DNA of 64,000 nt from Thermocrispum municipale DSM 44069 (GCF_000427825.1 NZ_ATYT01000003.1:236487-300486); one strand, 5' to 3'. Counted from the stretch's first letter, positions 23,879 to 33,777 are shown. Made by a program: numbers and translations. The notes: generated by a model from the sequence alone, not told the origin.

Positions 23879-23939
23879 AGCGCACGGTTGTCGAACGTAA
23901 CGATCACGAAGGATGAATCGCTACCGCCGTCCGAGCGGG

Positions 23940-24650
23940 TCAGCCGTCACGCTCCGCAGTGATCCGGGCCGAGGTATCACTGTGCAGTTCCTCCCACCGG
24001 CGCACGGCCAGCCGTGCCGTCAGGTACAGCACGCAGGCGTTGAACACATGCCACAGGAAATGCGTGCCGAACGGGATGACCTCGCACAACGGCTGGTCCA
24101 GCGTGCGCAGCGTCAGCGATACGCCGAACAGCAAACCGATCGCGGCGTACTGCACGCCGTACGGTCGCACTTTCGGGTCACTGGAGAAATGCAAGGCTCC
24201 GCCGAGCACCACGAGCGCGAGCAGGGCGGACAGATACATGCCCGGCCCGCGCAATCCGGCGAAGTCGGCCAGTAGCGCGATCAGCACCGTGAAGCCGATG
24301 AACACCGGGGCGGCCAGCCACGCGACCCGCCACGGCACTCGCCAGTACAGCACCACGAACAGCACGATGTAGTAGAGCAGGTACACCGCGATGGTGCCGG
24401 TGTCCGCGATGCCGCCCCACCGCGTCGCGGTGGTGTGGAACGCTCCGCTGCCCAGGAAGATGCAGAAGATGATCACGGGGAGGGCGCGGATCGTTCCGCG
24501 GCGGGCCGGCCCGCCTGCCCGCTCGACCAGCAGCCACGCGCCGATCGCGGCGAGCGCGAAGGCGAGGTTGGTCCACGCGTTGAGTGGCTCGTCCCAGAAT
24601 CCGGGGCCGACACGCTCGCAGTAGTTACTGATCGTTTCGCCGGCTTGCAC
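23940..24650 (-). CDS. Ceramidase-family membrane protein
   Basis: A 236-residue protein with about seven transmembrane helices. SNYCERVGPGFWDEPLNAWTNLAF at the start, FLGSGAFHTTATRW in the third helix and GTHFLWHVFNACVLY near the end match the alkaline ceramidase/PAQR-like superfamily, with conserved Ser, Asp and three His for zinc. Bacterial members may hydrolyse amide-linked lipids; the true substrate is unknown. It is divergent from the priming sugar transferase across a 216-bp gap. Confidence 0.85.
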   Translation of the reverse strand: MQAGETISNYCERVGPGFWDEPLNAWTNLAFALAAIGAWLLVERAGGPARRGTIRALPVIIFCIFLGSGAFHTTATRWGGIADTGTIAVYLLYYIVLFVVLYWRVPWRVAWLAAPVFIGFTVLIALLADFAGLRGPGMYLSALLALVVLGGALHFSSDPKVRPYGVQYAAIGLLFGVSLTLRTLDQPLCEVIPFGTHFLWHVFNACVLYLTARLAVRRWEELHSDTSARITAERDG

Positions 24651-24866
24651 GGTTCAGGTCTATCAGGTGATGCCGCTGAGCGGGAGTGGGAAACCGTCCG
24701 CGCGAGCACCGATTTCCCTGTCTCCACCGTGAGTTGTTCAGCCAAAGTGTGGGTCCACGATCGTGTGATCTTCGATATGGCTAATATCCACCCACTGTCG
24801 CGGCGATAACTCCGGTGCGCGGCATGTGTCCGCCCGTCGTGTTGGTGCGAGCTAAGGGGTAGTTGG
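24651..24866. promoter_or_regulatory. Divergent intergenic region, ceramidase / sugar transferase
   Basis: This 216-bp gap holds promoters for the ceramidase-like gene (-) and polysaccharide block 1 (+). It contains relatively AT-rich words (GATATGGCTAATATCC near 24774-24789). No operator or promoter could be assigned with certainty. Confidence 0.4.
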
Positions 24867-26354
24867 ATGCGCGAACCCTTGACGTCGGCTACGTCCCTGT
24901 CCACCGACGCCATCGGGAGCGCAGTCGCGCCACGCGGCAGCCGCCGGGGGAGCGGCCCGGTCATGCGCTGGGAGCGGCGGTACCGAGCCGCCGTCATCCT
25001 GTCCGACGCCATCGCGGTGATCGGTGTCGCCGCACTGGCGGGCATCCTCGGCCTGCTCGGCACCATCGAAGGCTTGCACCCGGCGATCGCACCATTGATC
25101 GCCGTGCTGGTGCTGATCTTCCTGCCGGTGCGTCGGGCATGGCAGATCGAAATGCTGGGCGACGGCGCGGAGGAGTACCGCCGCGTCCTGTCGGCGATGT
25201 TCTCCGCCGCCGTGGTGCTGGCTTTGCTCGGTCCGTGGCTGGAGCGCCTGGACGTGCGCCCGTGGATGCTCGGGGTGCTGCCGACCATGACGTTTCTGGC
25301 GTTGCTGGCTCGCTATCTGCTGCGGCAGTGGCTGCACCGGTCCCGGCGGCACGGCAGGTGCATGTTGCCCGTGGTGGTGGCGGGCGCGGCCGACTCGGTC
25401 CGCGAGTTGATCGAGCGCACCCGCGAGCACTGCCACGTGGGATGGCGCGTCGAGGCGGCGTGCCTGGTGGACTCGGACCCGCAGGCCCAGCAGGACGGTG
25501 AGATCGCCGGGGTCCCGGTGATCGGCTCGCTCGATCAGCTCGCCGATCACGTCCGCCGCGGCGGCTATCGCGTCGTGGCGGTGACGCCGCACTCGCACTG
25601 GACACCCGAGGTCCTGCGGCGGTTGGCCTGGAACCTGGAAGGCACGTCCGCGGAGCTGGCCGTGGCGCCGGTGCTGATGGAGGTGGCCGGCCCCCGGGTG
25701 AAGGTCTCCGGCGTGCTCGGCATGCCGATGCTGCGCGTCAGCCAGCCCGCGTTCACCGGCGGCGGCCGCCTGATCAAGGAGATCGCCGATCGCATCGGCG
25801 CATTCCTCGCGCTGGTGCTGACGTCCCCGGTGTTGCTGGCCGCCGCCATCGCCATCAAGCTCGACGACGGCGGGCCGGTGTTCTACCGGCAGCTGCGCGT
25901 CAAGCGCGACGGCGAGGTCTTCACGATGTGGAAGCTGCGGACCATGCACGTGGGTGCCGACCGCATGCGCTCCCAGCTGGCCAACGAGGCGGACGGTCCG
26001 CTGTTCAAGATCCGCTCCGACCCGCGGGTGACCAGGGTGGGGGCGGTGCTGCGCCGGTTCTCCATCGACGAGCTGCCGCAACTGTTCAACGTGCTCGGCG
26101 GGTCGATGTCGTTGGTCGGGCCGCGCCCGCCGCTGCTGGAGGAGACGCTCAGCTACGGTCCGGACATCCGCCGCCGCCTGCTCGTCAAGCCGGGGATGAC
26201 AGGATTGTGGCAGGTCAGCGGGCGCAGCGACCTGTCGTGGGAGGACTCCGTTCGGCTGGACCTGCGCTACGTCGAGGACTGGTCGCTGACCCTGGACGCC
26301 GTGATCTTGTGGAAGACGGTGCGCGCCGTGGTCAGCGGGCGCGGCGCCTACTGA
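24867..26354 (+). CDS. Polyprenyl-phosphate sugar-1-phosphate transferase (priming enzyme, block 1)
   Basis: A 495-residue WbaP/WcaJ-type enzyme. Four N-terminal helices, a central nucleotide-binding-like CoA-binding domain (about 160-270), one re-entrant helix near 305-330, and the catalytic PF02397 domain: RQLRVKRDGEVFTMWKLRTM, FKIRSDPRVTRVGAVLRRFSIDELPQLFNVL, GSMSLVGPRPP and GLWQVSGRSDLSWEDSVRLD. It moves a sugar-1-phosphate from a nucleotide sugar to undecaprenyl phosphate, the first step of glycan assembly. A close paralog is at 44635. Its 3' end overlaps the convergent GT4 gene by 23 bp. Confidence 0.94.
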   Translation: MREPLTSATSLSTDAIGSAVAPRGSRRGSGPVMRWERRYRAAVILSDAIAVIGVAALAGILGLLGTIEGLHPAIAPLIAVLVLIFLPVRRAWQIEMLGDGAEEYRRVLSAMFSAAVVLALLGPWLERLDVRPWMLGVLPTMTFLALLARYLLRQWLHRSRRHGRCMLPVVVAGAADSVRELIERTREHCHVGWRVEAACLVDSDPQAQQDGEIAGVPVIGSLDQLADHVRRGGYRVVAVTPHSHWTPEVLRRLAWNLEGTSAELAVAPVLMEVAGPRVKVSGVLGMPMLRVSQPAFTGGGRLIKEIADRIGAFLALVLTSPVLLAAAIAIKLDDGGPVFYRQLRVKRDGEVFTMWKLRTMHVGADRMRSQLANEADGPLFKIRSDPRVTRVGAVLRRFSIDELPQLFNVLGGSMSLVGPRPPLLEETLSYGPDIRRRLLVKPGMTGLWQVSGRSDLSWEDSVRLDLRYVEDWSLTLDAVILWKTVRAVVSGRGAY

Positions 26355-27486
26355 CGTTCTCGACGGCCTCGGCGACGGCTGCCCGATAGGCGGCGGGGGA
26401 GAAGCGCTGTGCGGCGGCTTCCCGTGCGGCCTTCGCCCGTGCCGCTGCGGCCGGCCAGTCACGGATGATCTCGAGTACGGCGTCGGCGAGTGCCGCGTCG
26501 TCGTCGCGCGGGACGACCAAGCCGTACTGACCGCCGTCGACGGTCTCCGGCAGGCCCTGGGTGTCCGAGACGACGACCGGGACTCCGGCCAGCTGAGCCT
26601 CCACGGACGTGTTGCCGAACGGCTCCACGCGCGAGGGAACCAGTGCGACATCGGCCTCGGCGTACACCTGCCAGACGTCGGGGTTGAAGCCGTCGAACCG
26701 CACATGTTCGGTCAGTTCGAGGTCGCGCACCTGCTGGTGGAGCTGGTCGACGAACCACTCGTAGCCGGTGAAGGCGGATCCGACCAGCCGCAGGCTCACC
26801 GGATGACCGGCGTCGTGCAGCCTGCGGACCGCGCGGATGGCGACGTCGGTGCCCTTGCGCGGGGACAGGCGGCCGACCAGAACCAGGCGTGGTGGCTCGG
26901 GTGGCGAGTCGTGCACATGCGGGTCCCGGCTCGGTCCGACGACGCCGTTGTAGATCACCTGCGTGCGTGGCCCGAGCCGGGGAATGGCCGTGACGACGCT
27001 GCGGGCGCTCGCCTCGCTGTTGGCGATGACCGTGTGCCCGGCGAGCAGTGGTGCCGCCAGTGCTTTGCGAATGATCAGCGGCACGTCGTCCTCGGCTTCG
27101 TGCACGTGGGCCACGACCGGCAGACGCAGCACCCGAGCCAGGGCCGACCACAACGGCACGGTGACGGTGTTGACGTAGACGGCGTCCGGACGCGCTTCGC
27201 GGGTCAGCCGCAGCATGGGACCGATCGCGCGCAGCGTGTCGAGTACCAGTCGGACGAATCCCGCCGGCCGGAGCGCGGCCTTCCGGAGCACCGGTGTCGG
27301 ACAGAACCGCACGTCGGCGCCTTCGGACCGCAGCAGACGAGCAAGGTCGCCGTCGCCGGGCAGGGCCACCACAACGCGCCAGTCGTGCTCGACAAGTCCC
27401 AACACCGATTCGGCGAACATGCGATCCGAGCCGTACAACTCGACCGAGGGATGCACCAGCAAAGCCGTGCGCTGTGCGGAATTCAC
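26332..27486 (-). CDS. Glycosyltransferase family 4
   Basis: A 384-residue GT-B glycosyltransferase. N-terminal TALLVHPSVELYGSDRMFAES, central VIYNGVVGPSRDP and LVLVGRLSPRKGTDVAIRAV, and C-terminal VALVPSRVEPFGNTSVEAQLAGVPVVVSD (the EPFGNTSVEAQ motif binds the nucleotide sugar). The GTG start at 27486 overlaps the stop of the polymerase gene (GTGA). The frame is open far upstream, but only the part after 27486 is protein-like. Retaining transfer to a lipid-linked glycan is expected. Confidence 0.9.
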   Translation of the reverse strand: MNSAQRTALLVHPSVELYGSDRMFAESVLGLVEHDWRVVVALPGDGDLARLLRSEGADVRFCPTPVLRKAALRPAGFVRLVLDTLRAIGPMLRLTREARPDAVYVNTVTVPLWSALARVLRLPVVAHVHEAEDDVPLIIRKALAAPLLAGHTVIANSEASARSVVTAIPRLGPRTQVIYNGVVGPSRDPHVHDSPPEPPRLVLVGRLSPRKGTDVAIRAVRRLHDAGHPVSLRLVGSAFTGYEWFVDQLHQQVRDLELTEHVRFDGFNPDVWQVYAEADVALVPSRVEPFGNTSVEAQLAGVPVVVSDTQGLPETVDGGQYGLVVPRDDDAALADAVLEIIRDWPAAAARAKAAREAAAQRFSPAAYRAAVAEAVENVSRRRAR

Positions 27487-28868
27487 CTGGTTGACGTCCT
27501 CCTCTTGATCCGCCTGCTCTCGACGTCCTCGGTGTCGGCCACCGTCCTGGCATGCAGCACCCAGGCCAGGAGCAGATACAGCCAGGTGAACGACGCGTTG
27601 GCCGGGGAACCGAGGCCTTCGGTGAAGATCGAGTTCGCCGTCATGCCGAGCAGCACGGCCAGCACCAGCATGCCGTCGACCCTGGTCACGCCGGTGCGGC
27701 GGCACAGCCGATAGGCGGTCACGGCGATCCCGGCCAGCAGCGCCAGCCACGCGAGCGCCCCCACCAGCCCGGCGTCCACCAGCAGATTGATCAGCGCGTT
27801 GTGGCCGCCGCCCAGGCCCATGCTTTCCAGGAACAGGCCGCGGGTCGACGTGAGCCCGTAGCCGTACAGCGGGTGCTCGGCGAACAGTTCGAATGCGTAC
27901 GCCCACAGGTCCGTGCGCGCGTTGAGCGTGGCGAGCTTGTCGACCGATTCGCCGCGAGCGAAGTACGCCTCGATCGCGTCCGAGCTGCTGATCACCACCA
28001 CGGCGAGCGCCACCGCACCGACGATGGCGAGCTCGAACTTGCGCACGCCACGCCAGCGGGTCCACAACAGCACGGCGACGCCGACGGCGGCGCCGAGCAC
28101 CGCACCCCGCGTCCTCGTCGCCAGCAACGCCCCTCCGCAGATCGCCAGCAACAACAGGTACACCCCGGGACGCCACTGCGGGCCGCTGCGCGGCAAGCCG
28201 CTGGTCAGCAGGTAGGCGGACAGCACGACCGTGGCGATCGCGAGCATTTCGCCAGCCTGAACGGGGTGCACGTACAACCACGTAAAGCGCTCTTGCTGGA
28301 GCGGCAACCGGGGGAACGGGACGAGCACACCGAAAATCGCGGACGCGGCCATCAGCACCGCGTAGCCGTGCGCCATGCGATGCGGCGTGTGTACGTCGGT
28401 ATGCAGCGCGACGCAGCGGAACAGTGCGACCGCGACGGCGACTTGCCCGGCGCGGACGAGCGCGAGCGCGGTGTACGGGGAGTACACCGCCGAGAAGATC
28501 AGCGCGCCCGCGTAGATGTAGCCGAGCAAGGCGAGTTTGGTGGGGCGACGAAACCGCGGCCGCGGTCGGAACCGGAAGAACAGGAACAACGCCACCGCCG
28601 CGTACGTCCCGACCTCCAACATCACGAACGGGTCGGCATTGCCGGACACCGCTGCCTTGTTGTCCCGGAGGCGGAACTGGAAGTCGCTGACCACCACCAG
28701 GGCGATCAGGCACACCACCGGCCAGGCAGGCGGCCGGGTCCGCCACGCCTGCCGGGAACGGAAAGTCGAAACTCTGGGAATACGTTGCTCCAAATGGAGT
28801 AGTGCGGCCGGTTTATGTGACCTCGTGGCGGAGTCTAATTCAGCCCCCGGTAGATTGTGCTCGCGCAT
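27483..28868 (-). CDS. O-antigen ligase/Wzy-like polysaccharide polymerase
   Basis: About 461 residues with some 11-12 transmembrane helices. The large late loop carries NARTDLWAYAFELFAEHPLYGYGLTSTRG and GGGHNALINLLVDAGLVGAL, typical of the Wzy_C/WaaL domain (R...W...P..G.G, HN). It polymerises or ligates undecaprenyl-linked repeat units outside the membrane. The start is uncertain: ATG at 28868 or TTG at 28793, both without a good ribosome binding site; the first helix begins after either. It is coupled to the GT4 gene. Confidence 0.88.
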   Translation of the reverse strand: MREHNLPGAELDSATRSHKPAALLHLEQRIPRVSTFRSRQAWRTRPPAWPVVCLIALVVVSDFQFRLRDNKAAVSGNADPFVMLEVGTYAAVALFLFFRFRPRPRFRRPTKLALLGYIYAGALIFSAVYSPYTALALVRAGQVAVAVALFRCVALHTDVHTPHRMAHGYAVLMAASAIFGVLVPFPRLPLQQERFTWLYVHPVQAGEMLAIATVVLSAYLLTSGLPRSGPQWRPGVYLLLLAICGGALLATRTRGAVLGAAVGVAVLLWTRWRGVRKFELAIVGAVALAVVVISSSDAIEAYFARGESVDKLATLNARTDLWAYAFELFAEHPLYGYGLTSTRGLFLESMGLGGGHNALINLLVDAGLVGALAWLALLAGIAVTAYRLCRRTGVTRVDGMLVLAVLLGMTANSIFTEGLGSPANASFTWLYLLLAWVLHARTVADTEDVESRRIKRRTSTR

Positions 28869-28931
28869 GCGACGCGGGGATCGTGTGTGGTCGGCGTCCG
28901 GTTGCTCCTCCGAGCTGCTTTGGGGTGTGTC

Positions 28932-30089
28932 ATGCGTATTGCCATGATTGGCACCAGGGGGGTTCCGGCGCGTTATGGCGGATTCGAAACCTGTGTGGAA
29001 GAAGTGGGTCGCCGCCTGGTCGAGCGCGGCCACCGCGTCGCCGTCTATTGCCGCACCACGCAGGGGGACGAACGGCCCGACGAGCACCTGGGCATGCGGC
29101 TGGTGCACCTGCCCGCGGTGCGTCACAAGGTGCTGGAGACCCTGAGCCACACCGCCCTGTCCGTGCTGCATGCCCGCCGGGCGCGGCCCGACGTGGCGTT
29201 CGTGTTCAACGCCGGGAATGCGCCGTTGCTGCCCGTGCTGAGAATGGCGCGCATCCCGGTGGCAACCCATGTCGACGGACTGGAATGGAAACGTGACAAA
29301 TGGCGCGGCGCCGGTTCTGTCTACTACCGCCGCGCGGAATCGCTCGCGGTGCGCTGGTCCGATTCCCTGATCGCCGACTCGCGCGCCATTCAGGACTATT
29401 ACCTGGACCGATTCGGAATCGACAGCACGTACATCCCGTACGGCGCTCCGATTCTGCCGGAAGGCGAATTGGACCGTTTGCCGGAACTCAGTCTTCAGCC
29501 GGCGCGCTACCACTTGGTGGTGGCCAGGTTCGAGCCGGAGAACAACATCCATCTCGCCGTCGAGGGCTACCTGCGCTCGGAAGCGGTGTATCCGCTGGTG
29601 GTGGTCGGCTCGGCCCCCTATGCCGACGCCTACCGGGCCAAGGTGGAGGCGATCGCGGCGAACAGCCCGCGCGTGCGCTTCCTCGGCTCGATCTGGGATC
29701 AGCAGCTGCTCGATCAGCTGTATGCCGGCGCGTTGACCTACATCCACGGTCATTCCGTCGGCGGCACCAATCCGTCGTTGTTGCGCGCCATGGGAGCGGG
29801 CGCGCCGACATCGGCTTTCGACGTGCCGTTCAACCGCGAGGTCCTGGGCAGCTACGGCCGGTATTTCTCCACCGCTGCCGAGCTCGCCCGGCTGTGCACC
29901 GAAGCGGAGGCTGAACCCGGCGTCACGGCCGTCCGTGGTCGTAAGCAGATTGACACGCTGGACCGTTACGACTGGGACGCCGTCGCCGATGCCTACCACG
30001 AGCTCGCCCTGCGCTTGGCAGGTCGCGCACCGGCGAGCGTGACCCGTCCTGTCCGGAATGCTCGAGTAACGAAACGGGAGCCGCGATGA
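28932..30089 (+). CDS. DUF1972-type glycosyltransferase (rhamnosyltransferase-like)
   Basis: A 385-residue GT-B enzyme starting MRIAMIGTRGVPARYGGFET, the signature of the DUF1972/GT4 rhamnosyltransferase group. ATHVDGLEWKRDKW, VVARFEPENNIHLAVEGY and HGHSVGGTNPSLLRAMGAGAP follow. It is divergent from the polymerase gene (63-bp or 138-bp gap depending on that gene's start) and its stop overlaps the start of the secreted propeller (ATGA), linking the two products. Confidence 0.92.
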   Translation: MRIAMIGTRGVPARYGGFETCVEEVGRRLVERGHRVAVYCRTTQGDERPDEHLGMRLVHLPAVRHKVLETLSHTALSVLHARRARPDVAFVFNAGNAPLLPVLRMARIPVATHVDGLEWKRDKWRGAGSVYYRRAESLAVRWSDSLIADSRAIQDYYLDRFGIDSTYIPYGAPILPEGELDRLPELSLQPARYHLVVARFEPENNIHLAVEGYLRSEAVYPLVVVGSAPYADAYRAKVEAIAANSPRVRFLGSIWDQQLLDQLYAGALTYIHGHSVGGTNPSLLRAMGAGAPTSAFDVPFNREVLGSYGRYFSTAAELARLCTEAEAEPGVTAVRGRKQIDTLDRYDWDAVADAYHELALRLAGRAPASVTRPVRNARVTKREPR

Positions 30090-31753
30090 AGTTGACCCGT
30101 CGTAGCTGGACCTTGCTGGGGGCGCTGGGCGCCCTCGTGGTGCTCGTGGTCTCACTGCTGCCCGCTTCGGCGCAACAGGCCGCGCCGGAGCCCGGCAAGC
30201 ATCCGGCCACGGCGGGTGCGCTCCCGACGCCGCAGACCGACGGCATCGTGTTCAGCATCGAGATCGTCGGCAACACCGCCTACGTCGGCGGCCGCTTCTC
30301 CAAGGCGCGGCCCGCCGGTGTCGAGCCGGGCGGTGAAGGCGAGGTGCCGCGACACAACCTGCTGGCCTTCGACGTGCGCACCGGTGAGTTGCTGCCGTGG
30401 GCGCCCAAGGTGACCGGCAGCGAGTTCACCAGCACCACCGACCCGGGCAACTACTGCAAGAAGACCGGGCTGAACCGCTACGTGTGCGACTCGGTGTTCC
30501 GGATCAAGGCCAGCCCGGGCGGCAGCGCGCTGTACGTCGGTGGCGACTTCGACCGGATCGACGGCAAGTGGCGGTCCCGGCTGGCGAAGTTCCGGCTGGA
30601 CAACGGTGGCGCGCTGGACGAGAACTTCAAGCCTGCGTTCTCCAGCCGGGTGCGCGGCCTGGCCGTGACGTCGCAGACCCTCTACGTGGGCGGTGCGTTC
30701 AGCTCGGTCAACAACGAGCCGCGCACCAGGTTGGCCGCGGTTGCGCACAACGGCTCGCTGCGCGCGTGGGCGCCGAAGGCCGATGGCACGGTGTTCGCCA
30801 TGCTCGCTTCGCCGGACCACAACCGCGTGCTGGTCGGCGGGGCGTTCGAGAAGCTGAACAACACCACGCAGCGGCGCATGGGTGCGCTGAACGCGCGGAC
30901 CGGCGCCACGGTCTCGTGGGCGGCCAAGGTCAACGGCTCGCCGACCGTCACCGACATCGCCACGGACGGCACCGGCGTCGCGTACTTCGCCGCCTACGAC
31001 GCTGTCGGGAACGTCGGCCTGGGCCGGTTCGAGGGCCGGATGGCCGCCAAGATCGACACCGGTGAGGCGTTGTGGTGGGACGGCTGCCTCGGTGACACCC
31101 AGGCGATCGCCGTGCGGCACGGTGTCATCTACGCCGCCTCGCACACCCACGACTGCTGGGCGTCGGAGGTCATGCCGGAGAAGGGCGCGTCGTTCCAGTA
31201 CTACCGGATGACCGCGGAATCGACCAAGGCGACCAGGACGGCACCGCGCGACTACGCGCTGGTGAAGAAGGGCGACCCGATCCCGGAGTTCTACCCGTGG
31301 TTCCCGAACACCAACGGTGGCCCGTCGACCAGCCCATGGAAGAACGGTACGTGGGCGGTGGCGGCCAACGACCAGTACGTCGTCTTCGGCGGTGAGTTCA
31401 CCACGGTCAACGGCGAGCCGCAGCAGAGCCTGACCCGTTTCGCCGTGCGCGGCGTGTCCGGGGTCAAGCACCGCGCGCCGGAGACGCCGTTCCGCAAGCC
31501 GACGCTCACCCGCAACGCGCAGGGCAAGATCGTGATCGAGTGGCAGGGCACCTGGTCGCGGCAGAGCGACACCCTCACCTACCAGGTGATCAAGGCGGGT
31601 ACCGCGGAGCCGATCTACGAGGTCACCAAGTCGTCGCGGCCGTGGTCGATCCCGGAGTTCAAGTACACGACGAATTACACCTCGGGCACGTTCTACATTC
31701 GGGCGGTCGACGAGGACGGCAATCGGATCGGTTCGCCGAACGCGACGATGTGA
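30086..31753 (+). CDS. Secreted beta-propeller protein with C-terminal FN3-like domain
   Basis: A 555-residue exported protein. The signal peptide (LLGALGALVVLVVSLLPASA) is followed by repeated blades: GNTAYVGGRFSKA, GSALYVGGDFDRIDG, SQTLYVGGAFSSVNN, HNRVLVGGAFEKLNN and DQYVVFGGEFTTVNG, the delta-60/PQQ-like pattern often found in actinobacterial surface proteins. The last ~90 residues look like a fibronectin-III fold (PTLTRNAQGKIVIEWQGTWS ... GTFYIRAVDEDGN). It is translationally coupled to a glycosyltransferase, so it may act on or bind the exported glycan (inference). Confidence 0.85.
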   Translation: MKLTRRSWTLLGALGALVVLVVSLLPASAQQAAPEPGKHPATAGALPTPQTDGIVFSIEIVGNTAYVGGRFSKARPAGVEPGGEGEVPRHNLLAFDVRTGELLPWAPKVTGSEFTSTTDPGNYCKKTGLNRYVCDSVFRIKASPGGSALYVGGDFDRIDGKWRSRLAKFRLDNGGALDENFKPAFSSRVRGLAVTSQTLYVGGAFSSVNNEPRTRLAAVAHNGSLRAWAPKADGTVFAMLASPDHNRVLVGGAFEKLNNTTQRRMGALNARTGATVSWAAKVNGSPTVTDIATDGTGVAYFAAYDAVGNVGLGRFEGRMAAKIDTGEALWWDGCLGDTQAIAVRHGVIYAASHTHDCWASEVMPEKGASFQYYRMTAESTKATRTAPRDYALVKKGDPIPEFYPWFPNTNGGPSTSPWKNGTWAVAANDQYVVFGGEFTTVNGEPQQSLTRFAVRGVSGVKHRAPETPFRKPTLTRNAQGKIVIEWQGTWSRQSDTLTYQVIKAGTAEPIYEVTKSSRPWSIPEFKYTTNYTSGTFYIRAVDEDGNRIGSPNATM

Positions 31754-31760
31754 CGGCATC

Positions 31761-31796
31761 GTCGGCCAGGCGGGCGGCGCGCTTCGCCTGGCCGAC
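31761..31796. terminator. Terminator hairpin after the propeller gene
   Basis: A perfect 12-bp stem (31761-31772 with 31785-31796) starts 8 bp past the stop codon. The following 250 bp up to 32050 contain no convincing gene. Confidence 0.8.
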
Positions 31797-32050
31797 GTGG
31801 TGGTCCGGAACGCCGTAGGTTCGGCCGAGCTGCTGGTCGGTCGGTACCACGGGCGCCCGGGGAGTCTGCGCAGTACCGGCATCCACGAGCGCCGGCCCGG
31901 TCTTGTTCGGTGCCCGGACGCTTACGGCGTTCCCGCCCGTGTGGGTTCCCTGCTCGGTGTCCGACCGCACGCCGGATGCTTGGCCCGCATGGTGCGAAGC
32001 GTGCACGCTGATCGGCCATCAGTCCAGCTGCTCGTGCGAGCGCAGCGCTG

Positions 32051-33775
32051 CTAGCCGGTCAGAATGCCCAGGTTCGGGCGTTGCTCGGCGATGATGCCGA
32101 GCAGATCGGCGATCTCCTGCGGAATCGGCCGGCCGGCGTCGATGCCCAGCGACCCCGGCTTGAGGGCGTAGTCGTCGGTGAGGTCCACCGCACTCGGCGC
32201 GCCGGTCAGTCCGTGCCGCTCGAAGCCCGCTTTACGCAGGTCGGCCAGCTTGGCGAAGCGGTGTTCCTTGCCGTTGTCCTCGACGAACACCGCCAGCGGT
32301 TCACCCGACGGGGCGCGCAGGTAGCCGTTGCCGTCGGCTCGCGTGACGAACGCCGGATTGCCGCGTGGCTTCTCGCGATGATCCTCCGACACGATGACCG
32401 GCGAGCCGGAGGACCGCTGGATCAGCAGGTTGTTCACCGCCACCAGTTTCTCGGTCAGCCAGCTCAGCCCCTTCGCCTCGCTGTACCAGTCGAAGCTCGG
32501 CAGCCGGGGATCGTTGTACAGCCCGAGTGCCGCGGCGCGGTCGCCGGTGAGCAGGTTGTGGAACAACCGCACCCGGTCCGAGCTGGAGATCTTCAGCCCG
32601 TGCCGGGCGTTGTCGACCAGCACGTTGTCGGCGATCACCGCCGCACTGGAGACCTCGTAGTGCATGCCGTGGCCCGCGTTGTCGATCGCCCGGTTGCTGA
32701 TCACCGTCGCGTTGGTGCAGCCGAGGTCGCACCACCAGCCGGTGGCGTGGTTGCCGATGAAGATGTTGCCTGCGAAGTGCGGCCGGTCGGTGCGGGTGAC
32801 CTTCGCGCCCGCGGACCCGACGGCGTCGCCCGACGTGGCGAAATGCTCGGCGTTGTTGCCGTCGAACCTGCTGTCGGTCACGCGGAGCCGGTCCGCCCGG
32901 TTCGCCAGTAGTCCGACCAGGCCGTTGCCGGTGAACGTGCTGTCGACGACCTGAGCGTCCGGCTGGAACACCGCAAGGCCCGTGGAGGCGGAGAAGCGGA
33001 ACGTCGACTTCTCGACCCGGACCCGGGGAGCGTTGACGGTCACCATCGCCCCGCGGGCGCCGTACCGCTGGTTCGATCCGTAGTGTGCGACGCCGACGCC
33101 ACGCAGACGGGAGCCGTCCGCGCCCTTGTCGAACTGAAGCAGATGGTCGTAGGCGGTGACTTCCACGGTCCGGCCGTCCGGGTCGTCACCGATCACCACG
33201 GAGCCGTCGCCCACGTAGAACGTGCCCGCCCGGACCTGGTCGCGCTCGGCGACCTGGCGCAACGGCTTGCCGTCGACGAACACCATCTGCGGGCGGCCTG
33301 CCAGCGGGTACTCGGGGTCGATGATCTCCGGCAGGTAGCAGTCGTTGCACAGCTCGTCGCGCCACCCGGTGTGCTGCCACACCTCGCCGACGGCTTCCCA
33401 GTCGCGCACCACCACGCTGCCTTTGAACCACACCCGTTCGTGCGGATACGGCTGGATGGTCAGCCGCTTGCCGATCATGCCGACCTTCTCCCGGTACGTG
33501 CCCGCGCGCAGCACGATGGTCTGGCCCGAGTGGGCGGCGCGGACCGCGGCCTTGACCGTGCGCAACGGCGTGTTCTTGCCGCCGGACGCCGAGTCATCGC
33601 CGTGCGGCGAGACGAACAGGGCATCGTCGGGGATCGGGTAGGCGGTCCGGGGGAGCAACGGACCGCCCGCGGTGGAGCCGTGGCTGTGCGAACGGTCGAG
33701 GTAGACCACCAGCACGGCGACACAGGACAGCGCGACGACCACCGAGGCCACAAGCCAGCCGGAGCGGGCGCGCAC
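32051..33775 (-). CDS. Exported right-handed parallel beta-helix protein
   Basis: A 574-residue protein anchored by one N-terminal helix (SGWLVASVVVALSCVAVLVV), then a DUF1565-like start (ALFVSPHGDDSASGGKNTPLRTVKAAVRAAHSGQTIVLRAGTYRE) and many beta-helix coils (VRVEKSTFRFSAS, AQVVDSTFTGNG, LRVTDSRFDGNN, TVISNRAIDNAGHG, AVIADNVLVDNARHG). The fold is used by polysaccharide lyases and epimerases. It is the last gene of an operon with the cytidylyltransferase and CDP-alcohol transferase; GTG at 33775 sits 3 bp from the upstream stop with GGGGAG before it. A glycan-modifying role is plausible. Confidence 0.85.
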   Translation of the reverse strand: MRARSGWLVASVVVALSCVAVLVVYLDRSHSHGSTAGGPLLPRTAYPIPDDALFVSPHGDDSASGGKNTPLRTVKAAVRAAHSGQTIVLRAGTYREKVGMIGKRLTIQPYPHERVWFKGSVVVRDWEAVGEVWQHTGWRDELCNDCYLPEIIDPEYPLAGRPQMVFVDGKPLRQVAERDQVRAGTFYVGDGSVVIGDDPDGRTVEVTAYDHLLQFDKGADGSRLRGVGVAHYGSNQRYGARGAMVTVNAPRVRVEKSTFRFSASTGLAVFQPDAQVVDSTFTGNGLVGLLANRADRLRVTDSRFDGNNAEHFATSGDAVGSAGAKVTRTDRPHFAGNIFIGNHATGWWCDLGCTNATVISNRAIDNAGHGMHYEVSSAAVIADNVLVDNARHGLKISSSDRVRLFHNLLTGDRAAALGLYNDPRLPSFDWYSEAKGLSWLTEKLVAVNNLLIQRSSGSPVIVSEDHREKPRGNPAFVTRADGNGYLRAPSGEPLAVFVEDNGKEHRFAKLADLRKAGFERHGLTGAPSAVDLTDDYALKPGSLGIDAGRPIPQEIADLLGIIAEQRPNLGILTG

Positions 33776-33777
33776 TG

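Noticed and set aside
27487..28746. Upstream extension of the GT4 reading frame
   Set aside because: It overlaps the polymerase gene in another frame and reads as Arg/Gly-rich noise; the GTGA at 27486-27483 marks the real start.
28869..30155. Upstream extension of the polymerase reading frame
   Set aside because: The frame is open but antisense to a DUF1972 glycosyltransferase; the polymerase starts at or after 28868.
31797..32054. 85-codon ORF between the propeller and beta-helix genes
   Set aside because: Composition and codon positions are not gene-like and it begins inside the terminator region.
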